In this document: positions 9,527 to 18,005 of the stretch, in pieces
Layout of the letters: the number at the start of each line of letters is the position of its first letter
Position numbering within the stretch: position 1 is the stretch's first letter
Source of the DNA: Spirochaetae bacterium HGW-Spirochaetae-3
GTDB taxonomy: Bacteria > Spirochaetota > Spirochaetia > Treponematales > UBA12059
Assembly: GCA_002839315.1 (NCBI GenBank)
Contig: PGXV01000008.1
Coordinates: 43,707-107,706, forward strand
Reading direction: 5' to 3'
DNA: 64,000 bases
Made by a program: the position numbers and the translations under genes
The notes under the pieces: generated by a model
Seen by the model: only the letters and a program-made list of their open reading frames with translations
What the model was told of the DNA's origin: nothing
Databases searched by the model: none

Positions 9527-10521
9527 CACTTCAGCTTACCGATTTCCTTGTAGTAGCGAGCGGCGCCCGGATGCAGCGGGACGACCATGCCGTCGAGGGC
9601 GGTCTCCAGGTTTATGTGCTTCTTGGCGGCGCTGTGGGTATCCTGGATCTTGGAGATGTTCTCGAAGAAGCCCTTGGTCATCATGTAGACGACCTCGTCG
9701 GACAGGTCCTTCTGGACGATCAGGATGTTCATGATGGTGGCGGTGTTGATGTCGGCGGCGTTGTTGTAGGTGCCGGCCGGTATCACGGACGCGGTGAAGA
9801 AGGGATACTTCTCCTGGAGATTCTTCATCCCCTCGCCCTCGATCGGGATGATGCGGATCTTGTTCGTGGTGCCGAGGTCCATCACCGTCGAGTTGGGGAT
9901 GCCGCTCGTTACGAAGGCCGCGTCGACGAGGCCGTTGCGCATCTGGTCGATAGCCTCGCCGTAGTTCAGGTAGTCGGGGCGGATATCGTCGTAGGTCATG
10001 CCGTGGGCCTCGAACATCAGGCGCGCGTTCACCTCGACGCCGGAATTGGGGGCGCCCACGCCGACGCGCTTGCCCTTGAGGTCGGCGAAGGTCTTGATGC
10101 CGGAGGCCTCGGTGGTGACGAGCTGGACGTAGTTGGGGTACAGGCTCATAAGCCCGCGGAGGTTCTTCTTGGGCTCCTGGCCCTGGAACGCGCCGAAGGC
10201 GTCGTACGCCTGCAGTACCGCGTCGGACATGACGATGGCTATCTCGGCCTTCTTGTTGAGGATGAGGTTGATGTTCTCGACGGACGCGCCGGTGGACTGC
10301 ACCGACGAGCGGAAGCCGATGTCGTTGGCGATGACGCTACCGAAGCCGCCGCCTATCGGATAATAGAGGCCGCTGGTCGGGCCGGACGCGACGGTGATGA
10401 ACACGGAGTTCTTGTCGATCGCGGCGGGCTTCGGCGCCTCTTCCTTCTTGGCGCACGAACCGAACGCGATGGCGACGACGGCGACGATCGCCACGATGGC
10501 GATTAACCTGGAATGCTTCAT
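9526..10521 (-). CDS. TAXI-family TRAP solute-binding lipoprotein
   Basis: The 331-residue product is a periplasmic binding protein for a TRAP-TAXI importer. It starts with a lipoprotein signal ending AFGSC, so Cys23 or so would be lipidated and the protein membrane-anchored. The mature part shows the TAXI hallmarks GPTSGLYYPIGGGF near residue 47, GASVENINLI, and GKRVGVGAPNSG near 150. AAGGAGGTATT directly precedes the ATG. It is the first gene of the operon and lies behind a sigma-54-type promoter (10555-10570). Confidence 0.95.
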   Translation of the reverse strand: MKHSRLIAIVAIVAVVAIAFGSCAKKEEAPKPAAIDKNSVFITVASGPTSGLYYPIGGGFGSVIANDIGFRSSVQSTGASVENINLILNKKAEIAIVMSDAVLQAYDAFGAFQGQEPKKNLRGLMSLYPNYVQLVTTEASGIKTFADLKGKRVGVGAPNSGVEVNARLMFEAHGMTYDDIRPDYLNYGEAIDQMRNGLVDAAFVTSGIPNSTVMDLGTTNKIRIIPIEGEGMKNLQEKYPFFTASVIPAGTYNNAADINTATIMNILIVQKDLSDEVVYMMTKGFFENISKIQDTHSAAKKHINLETALDGMVVPLHPGAARYYKEIGKLK

Positions 10522-10545
10522 AATACCTCCTTGAGACTAGGGCAC

Positions 10546-10578
10546 CTAGTTACTAGCACGAACCGTGCCAGTAACTAG
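10546..10578. repeat. 15-bp inverted repeat centred on the sigma-54 promoter
   Basis: The arms CTAGTTACTAGCACG (10546-10560) and CGTGCCAGTAACTAG (10564-10578) are complementary except for one pair, with a 3-nt centre. The repeat exactly covers the -24/-12 promoter element. It could form a cruciform or bind a second regulator that blocks sigma-54 polymerase. No T-tract follows, so it is not a terminator. Confidence 0.75.
10555..10570 (-). promoter_or_regulatory. Sigma-54 (-24/-12) promoter of the TRAP-TAXI operon
   Basis: On the minus strand the sequence is TGGCACGGTTCGTGCT. It matches the consensus TGGCACG-N4-TTGCW at every position except one T-to-G, and the GG and GC doublets have the required spacing. 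The predicted start is near 10544, giving a leader of about 20 nt with a strong Shine-Dalgarno before the binding-protein ATG. The gene directly upstream codes for a sigma-54 activator. Confidence 0.82.
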
Positions 10579-10705
10579 CCCGGCGGCGTCGGCCATTGCG
10601 TGGAGCCGAGGTAAGTATCGTGGCCGTAAGCAATCACGCAGGAAGTCGCTTGTTCTTTTCCTATGCGGACCGAAGGCGGGGATGTCGCTCGCATGGCGGA
10701 GCGCC

Positions 10706-10737
10706 GGCATTTCTTGCCATCGCCGGCAATTTATGCC
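10706..10737. promoter_or_regulatory. Two tandem palindromes, likely activator enhancer sites
   Basis: GGCATTTCTTGCC (10706-10718) and GGCAATTTATGCC (10725-10737) are both GGCA-N5-TGCC palindromes, with centres 19 bp apart. They lie about 160-190 bp upstream of the predicted start of the sigma-54 promoter, directly beyond the stop codon of the response-regulator gene. Paired dimer sites at this distance are typical upstream activating sequences for NtrC-family proteins. Confidence 0.72.
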
Positions 10738-10741
10738 GCTC

Positions 10742-12112
10742 CTATCGAACCTGGTTCAGGCCGTATTCGCTTATCTTGTTGCGCAGGCCGCGTTCGCTAA
10801 TGCCCAGGCTCTCCGCCGTATCCCTGCGGCGGCCCCCGTTCCGCTCGAGCGCGGCCTTGATGGCGATAGCCTCTACCTGCGCGAGCCTCTTGCCGCCCAG
10901 GAACGCGGCGATATCGGCGTCCGCGGGCTCCGCGCAGACAGACCGAGAACCGCCGAACCCGGGAGGCAAATCGCGCAGGCCTATCGTCGGCCCGTCGGCC
11001 ATCAGCACGCCATGCTCTATGACGTTGGCGAGTTCCCTGACGTTTCCCGGATAATCGTATTCCAGCAACCTTCTCGCGGCCTCGCCGGAAAGCCCGTGGA
11101 CCTCCTTGCCGAGGTCCTTGGAGCACGATGCTATAAAATAGTTGGCGAGTAGCGGAATGTCCTCGCGGCGATCCCTTAGCGGCGGCACGAATATCTCTAC
11201 GACCTTGAGGCGGAAGAACAGGTCGCGCCTGAAGCCGCCGGACTCGACGAGCGACGCGAGGTCGGCGTTGGTCGCGGCGACGACCCGGGCGTTGACCTTG
11301 ACGGGCTGGTTGGCGCCGAGCGGCGTCACTTCCTTCTGCTGCAGCACCTGCAGGAGTTTTACCTGGAGCGGAAGCGGCATGTCGCCTATCTCGTCGAGGA
11401 GGAGCGTACCGGAGCCGGCGAACGCGAACTTGCCCTGCCTGGCGTCGACGGCGCCGGTGAAAGCGCCGCGCCGATACCCGAACAGCTCTCCCTCGAGCAG
11501 GGACTCGGGGATGGCGCCGCAGTTGATCTCTACGAAGGGCTCAGCCTTGCGCTTCCCGGAATAGTGCAGCGCGCGGGATATCAGCTCCTTGCCCGTGCCG
11601 CTCTCGCCCCGGACGACGACGGTCGTGTCGACGTCCTTCAGGCGTTCGACCAACTCGAACACCCGGCGCATCGCGGCGCTCTTGCCCAGTATCCCGCCGT
11701 ACCCGTACCGGGCCTCCAGTTCATGGTTAAGATGGACGACGCGGCGGTTGAGCCGCCCGAATTCGAGGGCGTGGACCACCTGGGCGGCCAGCTCGTCCAT
11801 GCGCAGCGGCTTCTGCAGGTAGCCGAAGGCCCCGCGCCTCATCGCCTCCACCGACGACTCGATCGTACCGTAGGCGCTCATCATGATGACGACCGGGGGA
11901 TCGGGAAGGCGCCGTAGCGCGGAAAGCACCTCGATGCCGTCGTCGGCCCCGATGCGGAGGTCGAGCAGCACGAGGTCGAAGCCGTCGTCGGAGGCCATCC
12001 TGATTCCCGAGGCCGCGTCCACCGCGGTCGAGACGGCGTACGTATCCTCGAGGGCGAACGCGAGCGAGGAGCAGATGGCCGCCTCGTCGTCTATAATAAG
12101 GATCCTGTCCAT
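10742..12112 (-). CDS. Sigma-54-dependent response regulator, NtrC family
   Basis: The 456-residue regulator has the three classic domains. The receiver domain (1-115) has phospho-acceptor Asp51 in LVLLDLRIG and an acidic pocket at Asp8/Asp9. The AAA+ domain has Walker A GESGTGKE near 167, the sigma-54 contact loop GAFTGA near 215 and Walker B LLLDEIGDMP. A Fis-type helix-turn-helix lies at the C-terminus (RRRDTAESLGISERGLRNKI). All residues needed for sigma-54 activation are present. The gene begins 2 nt after the stop of the kinase gene. The paired palindromes and the sigma-54 promoter immediately downstream make the TRAP-TAXI operon the obvious target. Confidence 0.95.
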   Translation of the reverse strand: MDRILIIDDEAAICSSLAFALEDTYAVSTAVDAASGIRMASDDGFDLVLLDLRIGADDGIEVLSALRRLPDPPVVIMMSAYGTIESSVEAMRRGAFGYLQKPLRMDELAAQVVHALEFGRLNRRVVHLNHELEARYGYGGILGKSAAMRRVFELVERLKDVDTTVVVRGESGTGKELISRALHYSGKRKAEPFVEINCGAIPESLLEGELFGYRRGAFTGAVDARQGKFAFAGSGTLLLDEIGDMPLPLQVKLLQVLQQKEVTPLGANQPVKVNARVVAATNADLASLVESGGFRRDLFFRLKVVEIFVPPLRDRREDIPLLANYFIASCSKDLGKEVHGLSGEAARRLLEYDYPGNVRELANVIEHGVLMADGPTIGLRDLPPGFGGSRSVCAEPADADIAAFLGGKRLAQVEAIAIKAALERNGGRRRDTAESLGISERGLRNKISEYGLNQVR

Positions 12113-12114
12113 GC

Positions 12115-14202
12115 CTAGCGTCCTTCCAGCGGGAACTCCATGGCGACGACCGTGCCCTCGCCGATGGCGCTCCGTATCTCCAGGCGGCCGCCGTTCTCCT
12201 CGACGTACTGCTTCGATAGCGGCAATCCGAGTCCGACGCCGCCGCGCTTCGTCGTGTAGAACGGCTCGAAGACCCTGGCCAGCGTCGCCGCGTCAATGCC
12301 GCAGCCGAAGTCCACGATCTCGACGCGCGCCGCGTTGGCGACCGAGCTCGCCCGTATCAGGATATCGAGGCGGCCGTCGCCGGTAAAGCCGGCGCCCGCT
12401 CCGGAGCGAAGGGCCTCTACCGAGTCGGCGGAATTCAGTATGAAGTTCATGGCGCACTGCCGCACCTGATCGGCGTCGACGGAGACGCGCAGCCCCGGCT
12501 CGATCTCGGATCCTATCGTCACGCCGCGCTTAGCCAGCGACGGGGCCGCCAGCGAGAGGCACGACCCGAACAGCGCGCCGATGTCGACGACCGTCCGCAC
12601 CGGCTTCCTCGGCCGCGCGAAGTCTATGAGATCGCGTATGAGCTTGTCCATCCTCTCTACCTCGCGGGGGACGACGGAGCCCATCTCGCGCATGAAGCGC
12701 GGGTCGCCCATCTTCCGCGGCAGCAGCTCGACGAAGGCCTTTATGGACGTCAGCGGGTTGCGTATCTCATGGGCCACCCCAGCGACGATGCGGCCGAGGG
12801 CCTCGTCCTTCTCGCGCTCGGCCAGGCGCACGCGCATCGCCTGCTCGCTCGTGTGGTCCTCGAACGAGAAGATGAGCCCGACGATGCGGCGCTCGTGGTC
12901 GACCAGCGGATAGAGCCCGTGCCTGACGTTCAGGCGAGCGCCGTCAGGCCGCGTCCACTCGCTGACGTCGAAGGGAATGACCTCGCCGGAAAGCACGCGG
13001 GCGACCCGCTCGGGCGGCAGGAAGAGCGCGAGGAAGGGATACTCGGAGTACCGCCGGCCTACGGGATCAGGGTCGAGGAGGCCGATCTCGCGCCCCCTGA
13101 CGTTGCACACCGAGACGACGCCGCCGGAATCGCAGGTGACGAGCCCGCGGGGGCTACTCTCCAGTATCTGCGCGATGAGCTGCTTCTTGTCCTCGGCCTC
13201 GCCGACCAGGCGCTCGAGCGTCGCGTTGGCGGCGCGCAGCTCGGCCGTCCCGGCGCGCACGCGGGACGCGAGCTGGCGGTTCCACCAGAAGACGCCCCCG
13301 CCGCCGAGCACGAAGAGCGAGGCCGCTACGCCGAAGGCCAGCACGGCGTAGCGCAGGCGGCGCCGCACCGCGAGCTCGGAGTCGTCGAACCAGCGCTCGT
13401 GGGCCGCGCTGTAGGCGCCCGACTCCTTGATATCGCGCAGTCCCTGGTTGATACGGTACAGGAGATAGTCGTCGCCCGCCCGCACCGCCATGCCGTACTC
13501 GACGGGCAGCCAATACGACGACGTCATCGCGTAGCGATCGGCGTCGCCACGGCCCTCGAGGAGGTACGCCGCGACGACCCTGTCCTCGAGGAAGGCGTCC
13601 GCCCGGCCGACGGCGAGCAGCTCGAGCGCGTCCGCCGGCGTCCTGGTCTCGTTGAAGCGTACCGCGCGGATAGCCTTGAGAAAGTCGTAGGCGGGGGAAT
13701 CCCTCGTCAGCGCCAGCACTCCGTCGGCCAGGCGGGCGACGCCGTCGGCGTAGCGCTCGTCGCCGGCTATCGAAACGACGGCTATGGCTGACGCCAGCAG
13801 CGGTTCCGACATGGCGACGGGACCGTGGGCGCCCGCGGAATACGGCAGGCCGAGTATGGCGTCGACGGTCCCGGCAGCGAGCGCCTCCTCGGCCGCCGGT
13901 ACGTCCATCGGGAACAGCGCGACGGCCATGCCGCCGGCCTGGCCGATCGCGTTCACCACATCGACGAGGAAGCCGGAAGGCAGGCCCGACTCGTCGACGA
14001 ACTGCAGCGGGGGCGAGGCGGGCGCGACCGCCACCCGGAGTATCTCGTAGCGGGACGGAGCGTCGTCCAGCCCGTAGGATTGGCCGTCAGACGGGTCGCC
14101 CCAGGCCGGGGCGAGCCCCGCCAGGGCGACCAGGGCGATGAGGGACGACGCTACCGACGTCTGGAAGCGACGATACCCCCCCGCCGTTCCGAGCCTCCGC
14201 AT
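12115..14202 (-). CDS. Sensor histidine kinase with periplasmic solute-binding domain
   Basis: Membrane kinase of 695 residues. A signal peptide (about 1-35) is followed by a family-3 solute-binding domain (about 50-275), recognisable from LQFVDESGLPSGFLVDVVNA and GMAVRAGDDYLLYRINQGL. One transmembrane helix lies at about 285-305, then a short coiled coil, a PAS domain, the HisKA box GVAHEIRNPLTSIKAF near 475 and an HATPase domain ending GVGLGLPLSKQ. The ligand is probably a small organic or amino acid that binds the periplasmic domain directly. The ATG at 14202 is chosen because it begins a good signal peptide and lies 5 nt after the permease gene; the open frame upstream overlaps that permease. 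It is co-directional with its NtrC-type partner. Confidence 0.92.
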   Translation of the reverse strand: MRRLGTAGGYRRFQTSVASSLIALVALAGLAPAWGDPSDGQSYGLDDAPSRYEILRVAVAPASPPLQFVDESGLPSGFLVDVVNAIGQAGGMAVALFPMDVPAAEEALAAGTVDAILGLPYSAGAHGPVAMSEPLLASAIAVVSIAGDERYADGVARLADGVLALTRDSPAYDFLKAIRAVRFNETRTPADALELLAVGRADAFLEDRVVAAYLLEGRGDADRYAMTSSYWLPVEYGMAVRAGDDYLLYRINQGLRDIKESGAYSAAHERWFDDSELAVRRRLRYAVLAFGVAASLFVLGGGGVFWWNRQLASRVRAGTAELRAANATLERLVGEAEDKKQLIAQILESSPRGLVTCDSGGVVSVCNVRGREIGLLDPDPVGRRYSEYPFLALFLPPERVARVLSGEVIPFDVSEWTRPDGARLNVRHGLYPLVDHERRIVGLIFSFEDHTSEQAMRVRLAEREKDEALGRIVAGVAHEIRNPLTSIKAFVELLPRKMGDPRFMREMGSVVPREVERMDKLIRDLIDFARPRKPVRTVVDIGALFGSCLSLAAPSLAKRGVTIGSEIEPGLRVSVDADQVRQCAMNFILNSADSVEALRSGAGAGFTGDGRLDILIRASSVANAARVEIVDFGCGIDAATLARVFEPFYTTKRGGVGLGLPLSKQYVEENGGRLEIRSAIGEGTVVAMEFPLEGR

Positions 14203-14207
14203 CGGCC

Positions 14208-15158
14208 CTACTTGTCCTCCCGCACGTATGGTTGGCCGAGCGACGCGGGCGAGCCGACGCGCTTGCTGAGCGCTTCCCACCATGTTATCGCCACGAGGAC
14301 GACGATGGTCGCCAGGTACGGCAACATATTGAGGAAGGCGGCGGGGACGTTGGTGCCCGAGGCCTGCAGCCGGAACTGCACCGCGTTGATGCCGCCGAAG
14401 ATAAGGGCGCCCGTTATGGCCCGGCCGGGGTTCCACATGGAGAAGATGACGAGGGCGATGACTATCCAGCCTCGGCCGCCGGTGATGTTCTCCGACCAGC
14501 CCGGCGTGTACGCGAGCGCCAGGTGGGCGCCGCCGAGCGCCGTCAGCATGCCGCCGAAGACGGTGTAGCCGTACTTGGCCCGGTCCACGGCGACGCCCAT
14601 CGCGTCGGCGGTACGCGGATTCTCGCCTATCGCGCGCAGCCACAGTCCGTTCTTGGTACGGTACAGGTAGAACCACGCGAGCGGTATCAACAGGTAGATG
14701 CCGTACGTGAACAGGTCCTGCCCGAGTATCGCGCCGAGTATCGGCACCTTCCCGAGGGCGCCGACGTCGATCGGCGCGAAGCGCGGTCCGGTAAGGCCGA
14801 TCAGGTAGCGGCCGTTGGACTCGGGACCGAGGCGCTGGCCGAGGAAGCTCGCGAAGCCCGTGCCGAACAGCGTGATCGACAGGCCGGAGACGACCTGGTT
14901 GGCCTTCATGGTGATGGACAGGAAGGCGTGTATCAGCGCCATGAGGCCGCCGACGCCCAGCGCGACGACGATCGCGAGGCCGAGGCTCCCCGTATAGTAC
15001 GCGGTGGCGAAGCTCGACACCGCGCCCATCAGCATGATGCCCTCGAGGCCCAGGTTGAGTATGCCCGCGCGCTCGGCGTATGTCTCGCCGATCGTCGCGT
15101 AGACGAGGCTCGTTCCGGCCCGCAGGGTTATGGCTATCAGCGAAGTTATGAGGCCCAT
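14208..15158 (-). CDS. ABC transporter permease, BMP/simple-sugar type (second)
   Basis: Inner-membrane permease of 316 residues with about eight hydrophobic segments. The motif YAERAGILNLGLEGIMLMGA near residue 28 and LWLRAIGENPRTADAMGV near 190 are typical of the BPD_transp_2 permeases that work with BMP-type binding proteins (nucleoside importers such as Treponema PnrABCDE or Bacillus NupPQ). The ATG at 15158 overlaps the stop of the preceding permease by 1 nt; an upstream open frame to 15389 lies inside that gene and is rejected. Confidence 0.93.
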   Translation of the reverse strand: MGLITSLIAITLRAGTSLVYATIGETYAERAGILNLGLEGIMLMGAVSSFATAYYTGSLGLAIVVALGVGGLMALIHAFLSITMKANQVVSGLSITLFGTGFASFLGQRLGPESNGRYLIGLTGPRFAPIDVGALGKVPILGAILGQDLFTYGIYLLIPLAWFYLYRTKNGLWLRAIGENPRTADAMGVAVDRAKYGYTVFGGMLTALGGAHLALAYTPGWSENITGGRGWIVIALVIFSMWNPGRAITGALIFGGINAVQFRLQASGTNVPAAFLNMLPYLATIVVLVAITWWEALSKRVGSPASLGQPYVREDK

Positions 15159-16249
15159 CACACGGCTCCTGTCTCGGATTCGCGGACGGCCTGCCCGCCT
15201 ACGCGCTTGATACGGTATTCTGTGAACAGCGAGCCGGCCAGCATCGGGAACAGTATCATCCCCTGCATGAGGAGGCCTATCGACGACGGAAGGCCCATGA
15301 CCATCTGCACCTGGTCGCCGCCGACGAGCAGCCCGCCCATCAGCACGGCTACGAAGGGAATGGCCAGCGGATTGAGCTGCGCCATCCACGCGACGATGAT
15401 TGCCGTGAAGCCGTAGCCGAGCGACAGCCCCTGCTGCAGGCGCCTCGATATGCCCGCGACCTCGCCCACTCCGGCGAGTCCGCAGATGGCGCCCGACAGT
15501 AGCACGGCCAGGAGGATATTGCGCTCCACCGAGATGCCCTGGTAGCGGGCCGCCTTGGGGCTATTGCCGATAACCTTCAGCTCGAAGCCCCAGCGCGTGC
15601 GGTTGAGCACGAACCACAGGACCGCCGCGGCGACCAGCGCCAGGTACAGCCCGACGTGCGCGCGCCCCGCTATGCGCGGGAACCAGGCCTCCTTGGGGAA
15701 CATGCGCGTCCCCGGGAAGCCGAAGCCCTTTGGATCGCGCCACGGACCGTAGTACAGGAATTCGGAGAACAGTATGGCGACGTAGTTGAGCATCAGCGTC
15801 ACCAGGGTCTCGTCGACGTTCAGCCGCGTCTTGAGCAACGCGGGGACGCCCGCCCACGCCGCGCCGGCGGCGCAGCCGACCAGTACCATGACGGGCAGCA
15901 AGAGCGGCGCCGGTAGCCACGGGCTCCAGAACAAGGCTACCCCGGTTGCCGCGACGCCGGCGAGGGTCAGCTGGCCCTCGGCGCCGATGTTCCAGAATTT
16001 CAGGCGGAACGCCAGGGCCACGCCGAGTCCGGTCAGCGACAGGGGTATGGCCTTGACGAGCGTCTCGGTAAGCGCCCGGCCCGAACCGAAGGCGCCCTTG
16101 AACATAGCGGCGTATGTAGCCAGCGGGTTCGCCCCGAAGATCATGAGCAGCGCGCCCGTCAGCACCAGCGACGCTACGAACGATACGACGGGCACGACGA
16201 CTATGGCCGTCCTCGATACTGTCTTCCGTTTCTCGAACGCGAGGGTCAT
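15158..16249 (-). CDS. ABC transporter permease, BMP/simple-sugar type (first)
   Basis: The 363-residue membrane protein is the partner permease of the BMP-type importer. It shows KFWNIGAEGQLTLAGVAATG near residue 85, LMLNYVAILFSEFLYYGPW, and ELKVIGNSPKAARYQGI. The last resembles the EAA-like coupling loop that contacts the ATPase. Its start overlaps the ATPase stop by 4 nt (ATGA). Confidence 0.93.
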   Translation of the reverse strand: MTLAFEKRKTVSRTAIVVVPVVSFVASLVLTGALLMIFGANPLATYAAMFKGAFGSGRALTETLVKAIPLSLTGLGVALAFRLKFWNIGAEGQLTLAGVAATGVALFWSPWLPAPLLLPVMVLVGCAAGAAWAGVPALLKTRLNVDETLVTLMLNYVAILFSEFLYYGPWRDPKGFGFPGTRMFPKEAWFPRIAGRAHVGLYLALVAAAVLWFVLNRTRWGFELKVIGNSPKAARYQGISVERNILLAVLLSGAICGLAGVGEVAGISRRLQQGLSLGYGFTAIIVAWMAQLNPLAIPFVAVLMGGLLVGGDQVQMVMGLPSSIGLLMQGMILFPMLAGSLFTEYRIKRVGGQAVRESETGAV

Positions 16250-17790
16250 AGCCTGGTCTCCTTCTCGGACGGGTCGATGCCCGCCATGAGGAGGCCTATC
16301 TCCTCGGGATCGGCGCCGGCGGTAGGCATGACGCCTACCGCGCGGCCGTCGTACATCACCGCCACCGTATCCGCGACCGACAGGATCTCGTCGATATCCT
16401 CGGAGACGAGGAGCACGGCCTTGCCGGCGTCCCGCTGGGCGACGAGCTCGTTGCGCACCGACTCGGTAGCGCCGATGTCGAGCCCCCGCGACGGGTATAC
16501 CGCTATCAGCAGGCTACCGCACGACTCTATCTCGCGGGCGAGTATCGTTTTCTGGATATTGCCGCCCGAAAGGAACTTTACCCTGGTCTCCGGCGAGGGG
16601 GTCGCGATATTGAACGCGGATATCATCTTGCGGGCGAATTCCAGTATGCGCCTCGGAAGGAGCATGATGCCCTTGGATATAGGCGCCGCCCGGTAATCCT
16701 TCATCGCCAGGTTATTGGCTACGCTCATGTCGCCGACGGCTCCGACCGCCATGCGGTCGGAGGGTATATGGCTGACGCCGCTCCTGATGATCTGTAGCGG
16801 CGTCTTGTTGGTAGAGTCGACGCAGTTGATCGAGATGCCGCCCGACTTGACGGGGCGAAGGCCGGTGATCACCTCGGACAGCTCGCGCTGGCCGTTGCCG
16901 GCGACGCCGGCTATGCCGAGTATCTCGCCGGCCCGTAGCGACAGCGACAGCTCGCGGAGCGCCGGGAGCCCGCGCTCGTCGTCGGCGCAGACGTCCTTGA
17001 GCTCCAGCACGACGGCGCCGGGCTCGAACGGGCCCTTCTCGATATGGAACAGCACCTCGCGGCCGACCATGACGCGCGCGAGGTCCTTGGGATCGGTATC
17101 CCTGGTCGTCTTCTCGGCGACGACCCTGCCCTTGCGGAGTACCATCACGCGGTCCGCGAAGGCCATCACCTCGTCCATCTTGTGCGTTATAAACACGGCG
17201 CTCTTGCCTTCCGCCTGCATCCGCTTGACGACGTCATTGAGCTCGTGCGATTCCTGCGGCGTCAGCACGGCCGTGGGCTCGTCGAGCACGAGTATCTCGG
17301 CGTTCCGATAGAGCTGCTTGAGTATCTCGACGCGCTGCTGCTCGCCGACCGACAGCTGCCATATATACGCGTCCGGATCGACGGTCATGTTGTACCGCTC
17401 GCCGAGCTCGAGTATCGAGCGCTTGACGACGGCCATGTCGGGGACGAAGGGCAGGCTCGGCATGCCCAGGACGACGTTCTCCGCCACCGTCATGGTATCG
17501 ATCAGCATGAAGTTCTGATGGACCATGCCTATGCCGAGGTCGGCGGCGTCCCGGGGAGACCGTATGTCCACCTTCTCGCCGCGGATGAATACGTCTCCGG
17601 AATCCTGCCGGTACAGGCCGGACAGTATGTTCATCAGGGTGCTCTTGCCCGCGCCGTTCTCTCCGAGCAGGGCCAATACCTCGCCTCGTTCCAGCCGAAG
17701 ATCGACTTCGTCGGACGCGCGGACGCCGGGGAAGCTCTTGCATATCCCCCGCATCTCGACGAGAGGAACCTCGTTTGCGGTATCTTCCAT
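16246..17790 (-). CDS. ABC transporter ATPase with two nucleotide-binding domains
   Basis: The 514-residue protein contains two fused ABC ATPase domains, as in sugar and nucleoside importers with BMP or ribose-type binding proteins. The first domain has Walker A GENGAGKST near residue 44, signature LSVGEQQRVEIL and Walker B ILVLDEPTAVL. The second has a degenerate Walker A (GVAGNGQRE) and LSGGNIQKTILARE, a usual feature in this family, where only one site may hydrolyse ATP. The ATG at 17790 gives the normal family N-terminus; the longer open frame to 17841 adds a non-conserved stretch. It lies 215 nt downstream of the binding-protein gene. Confidence 0.95.
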   Translation of the reverse strand: MEDTANEVPLVEMRGICKSFPGVRASDEVDLRLERGEVLALLGENGAGKSTLMNILSGLYRQDSGDVFIRGEKVDIRSPRDAADLGIGMVHQNFMLIDTMTVAENVVLGMPSLPFVPDMAVVKRSILELGERYNMTVDPDAYIWQLSVGEQQRVEILKQLYRNAEILVLDEPTAVLTPQESHELNDVVKRMQAEGKSAVFITHKMDEVMAFADRVMVLRKGRVVAEKTTRDTDPKDLARVMVGREVLFHIEKGPFEPGAVVLELKDVCADDERGLPALRELSLSLRAGEILGIAGVAGNGQRELSEVITGLRPVKSGGISINCVDSTNKTPLQIIRSGVSHIPSDRMAVGAVGDMSVANNLAMKDYRAAPISKGIMLLPRRILEFARKMISAFNIATPSPETRVKFLSGGNIQKTILAREIESCGSLLIAVYPSRGLDIGATESVRNELVAQRDAGKAVLLVSEDIDEILSVADTVAVMYDGRAVGVMPTAGADPEEIGLLMAGIDPSEKETRL

Positions 17791-17940
17791 TTGTGGTTGC
17801 CTTAATAAGGGATGTTCGCCGAAACAGTCGATCGAACGCATTCGGGCATGGCGAATACGAATGCGGACCGCAGGATCGCCTCGGAGCTATAGTGCCTCGA
17901 GGCGGGCCGCCGCGCTACGGGACGCCTTTGCAGCGTAATG

Positions 17941-17968
17941 CGCGCGGCGGCCGAGCGGCGGCCGCGCG
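17941..17968 (-). repeat. GC-rich stem-loop between binding-protein and ATPase genes
   Basis: CGCGCGGC (17941-17948) pairs with GCCGCGCG (17961-17968) around a 12-nt loop, in the 215-nt gap after the BMP gene. There is no T-tract. Such hairpins commonly protect the abundant binding-protein mRNA and lower expression of downstream membrane genes; this role is inferred. Confidence 0.45.
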
Positions 17969-18005
17969 GGACGAGCCCGCGAACGCCGCCGCCGGGATAG
18001 ATAGA

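Noticed and set aside
14203-14676. A 158-residue N-terminal extension of the sensor kinase
   Set aside because: It would overlap the ABC permease gene almost entirely in another frame; the ATG at 14202 starts a normal signal peptide.
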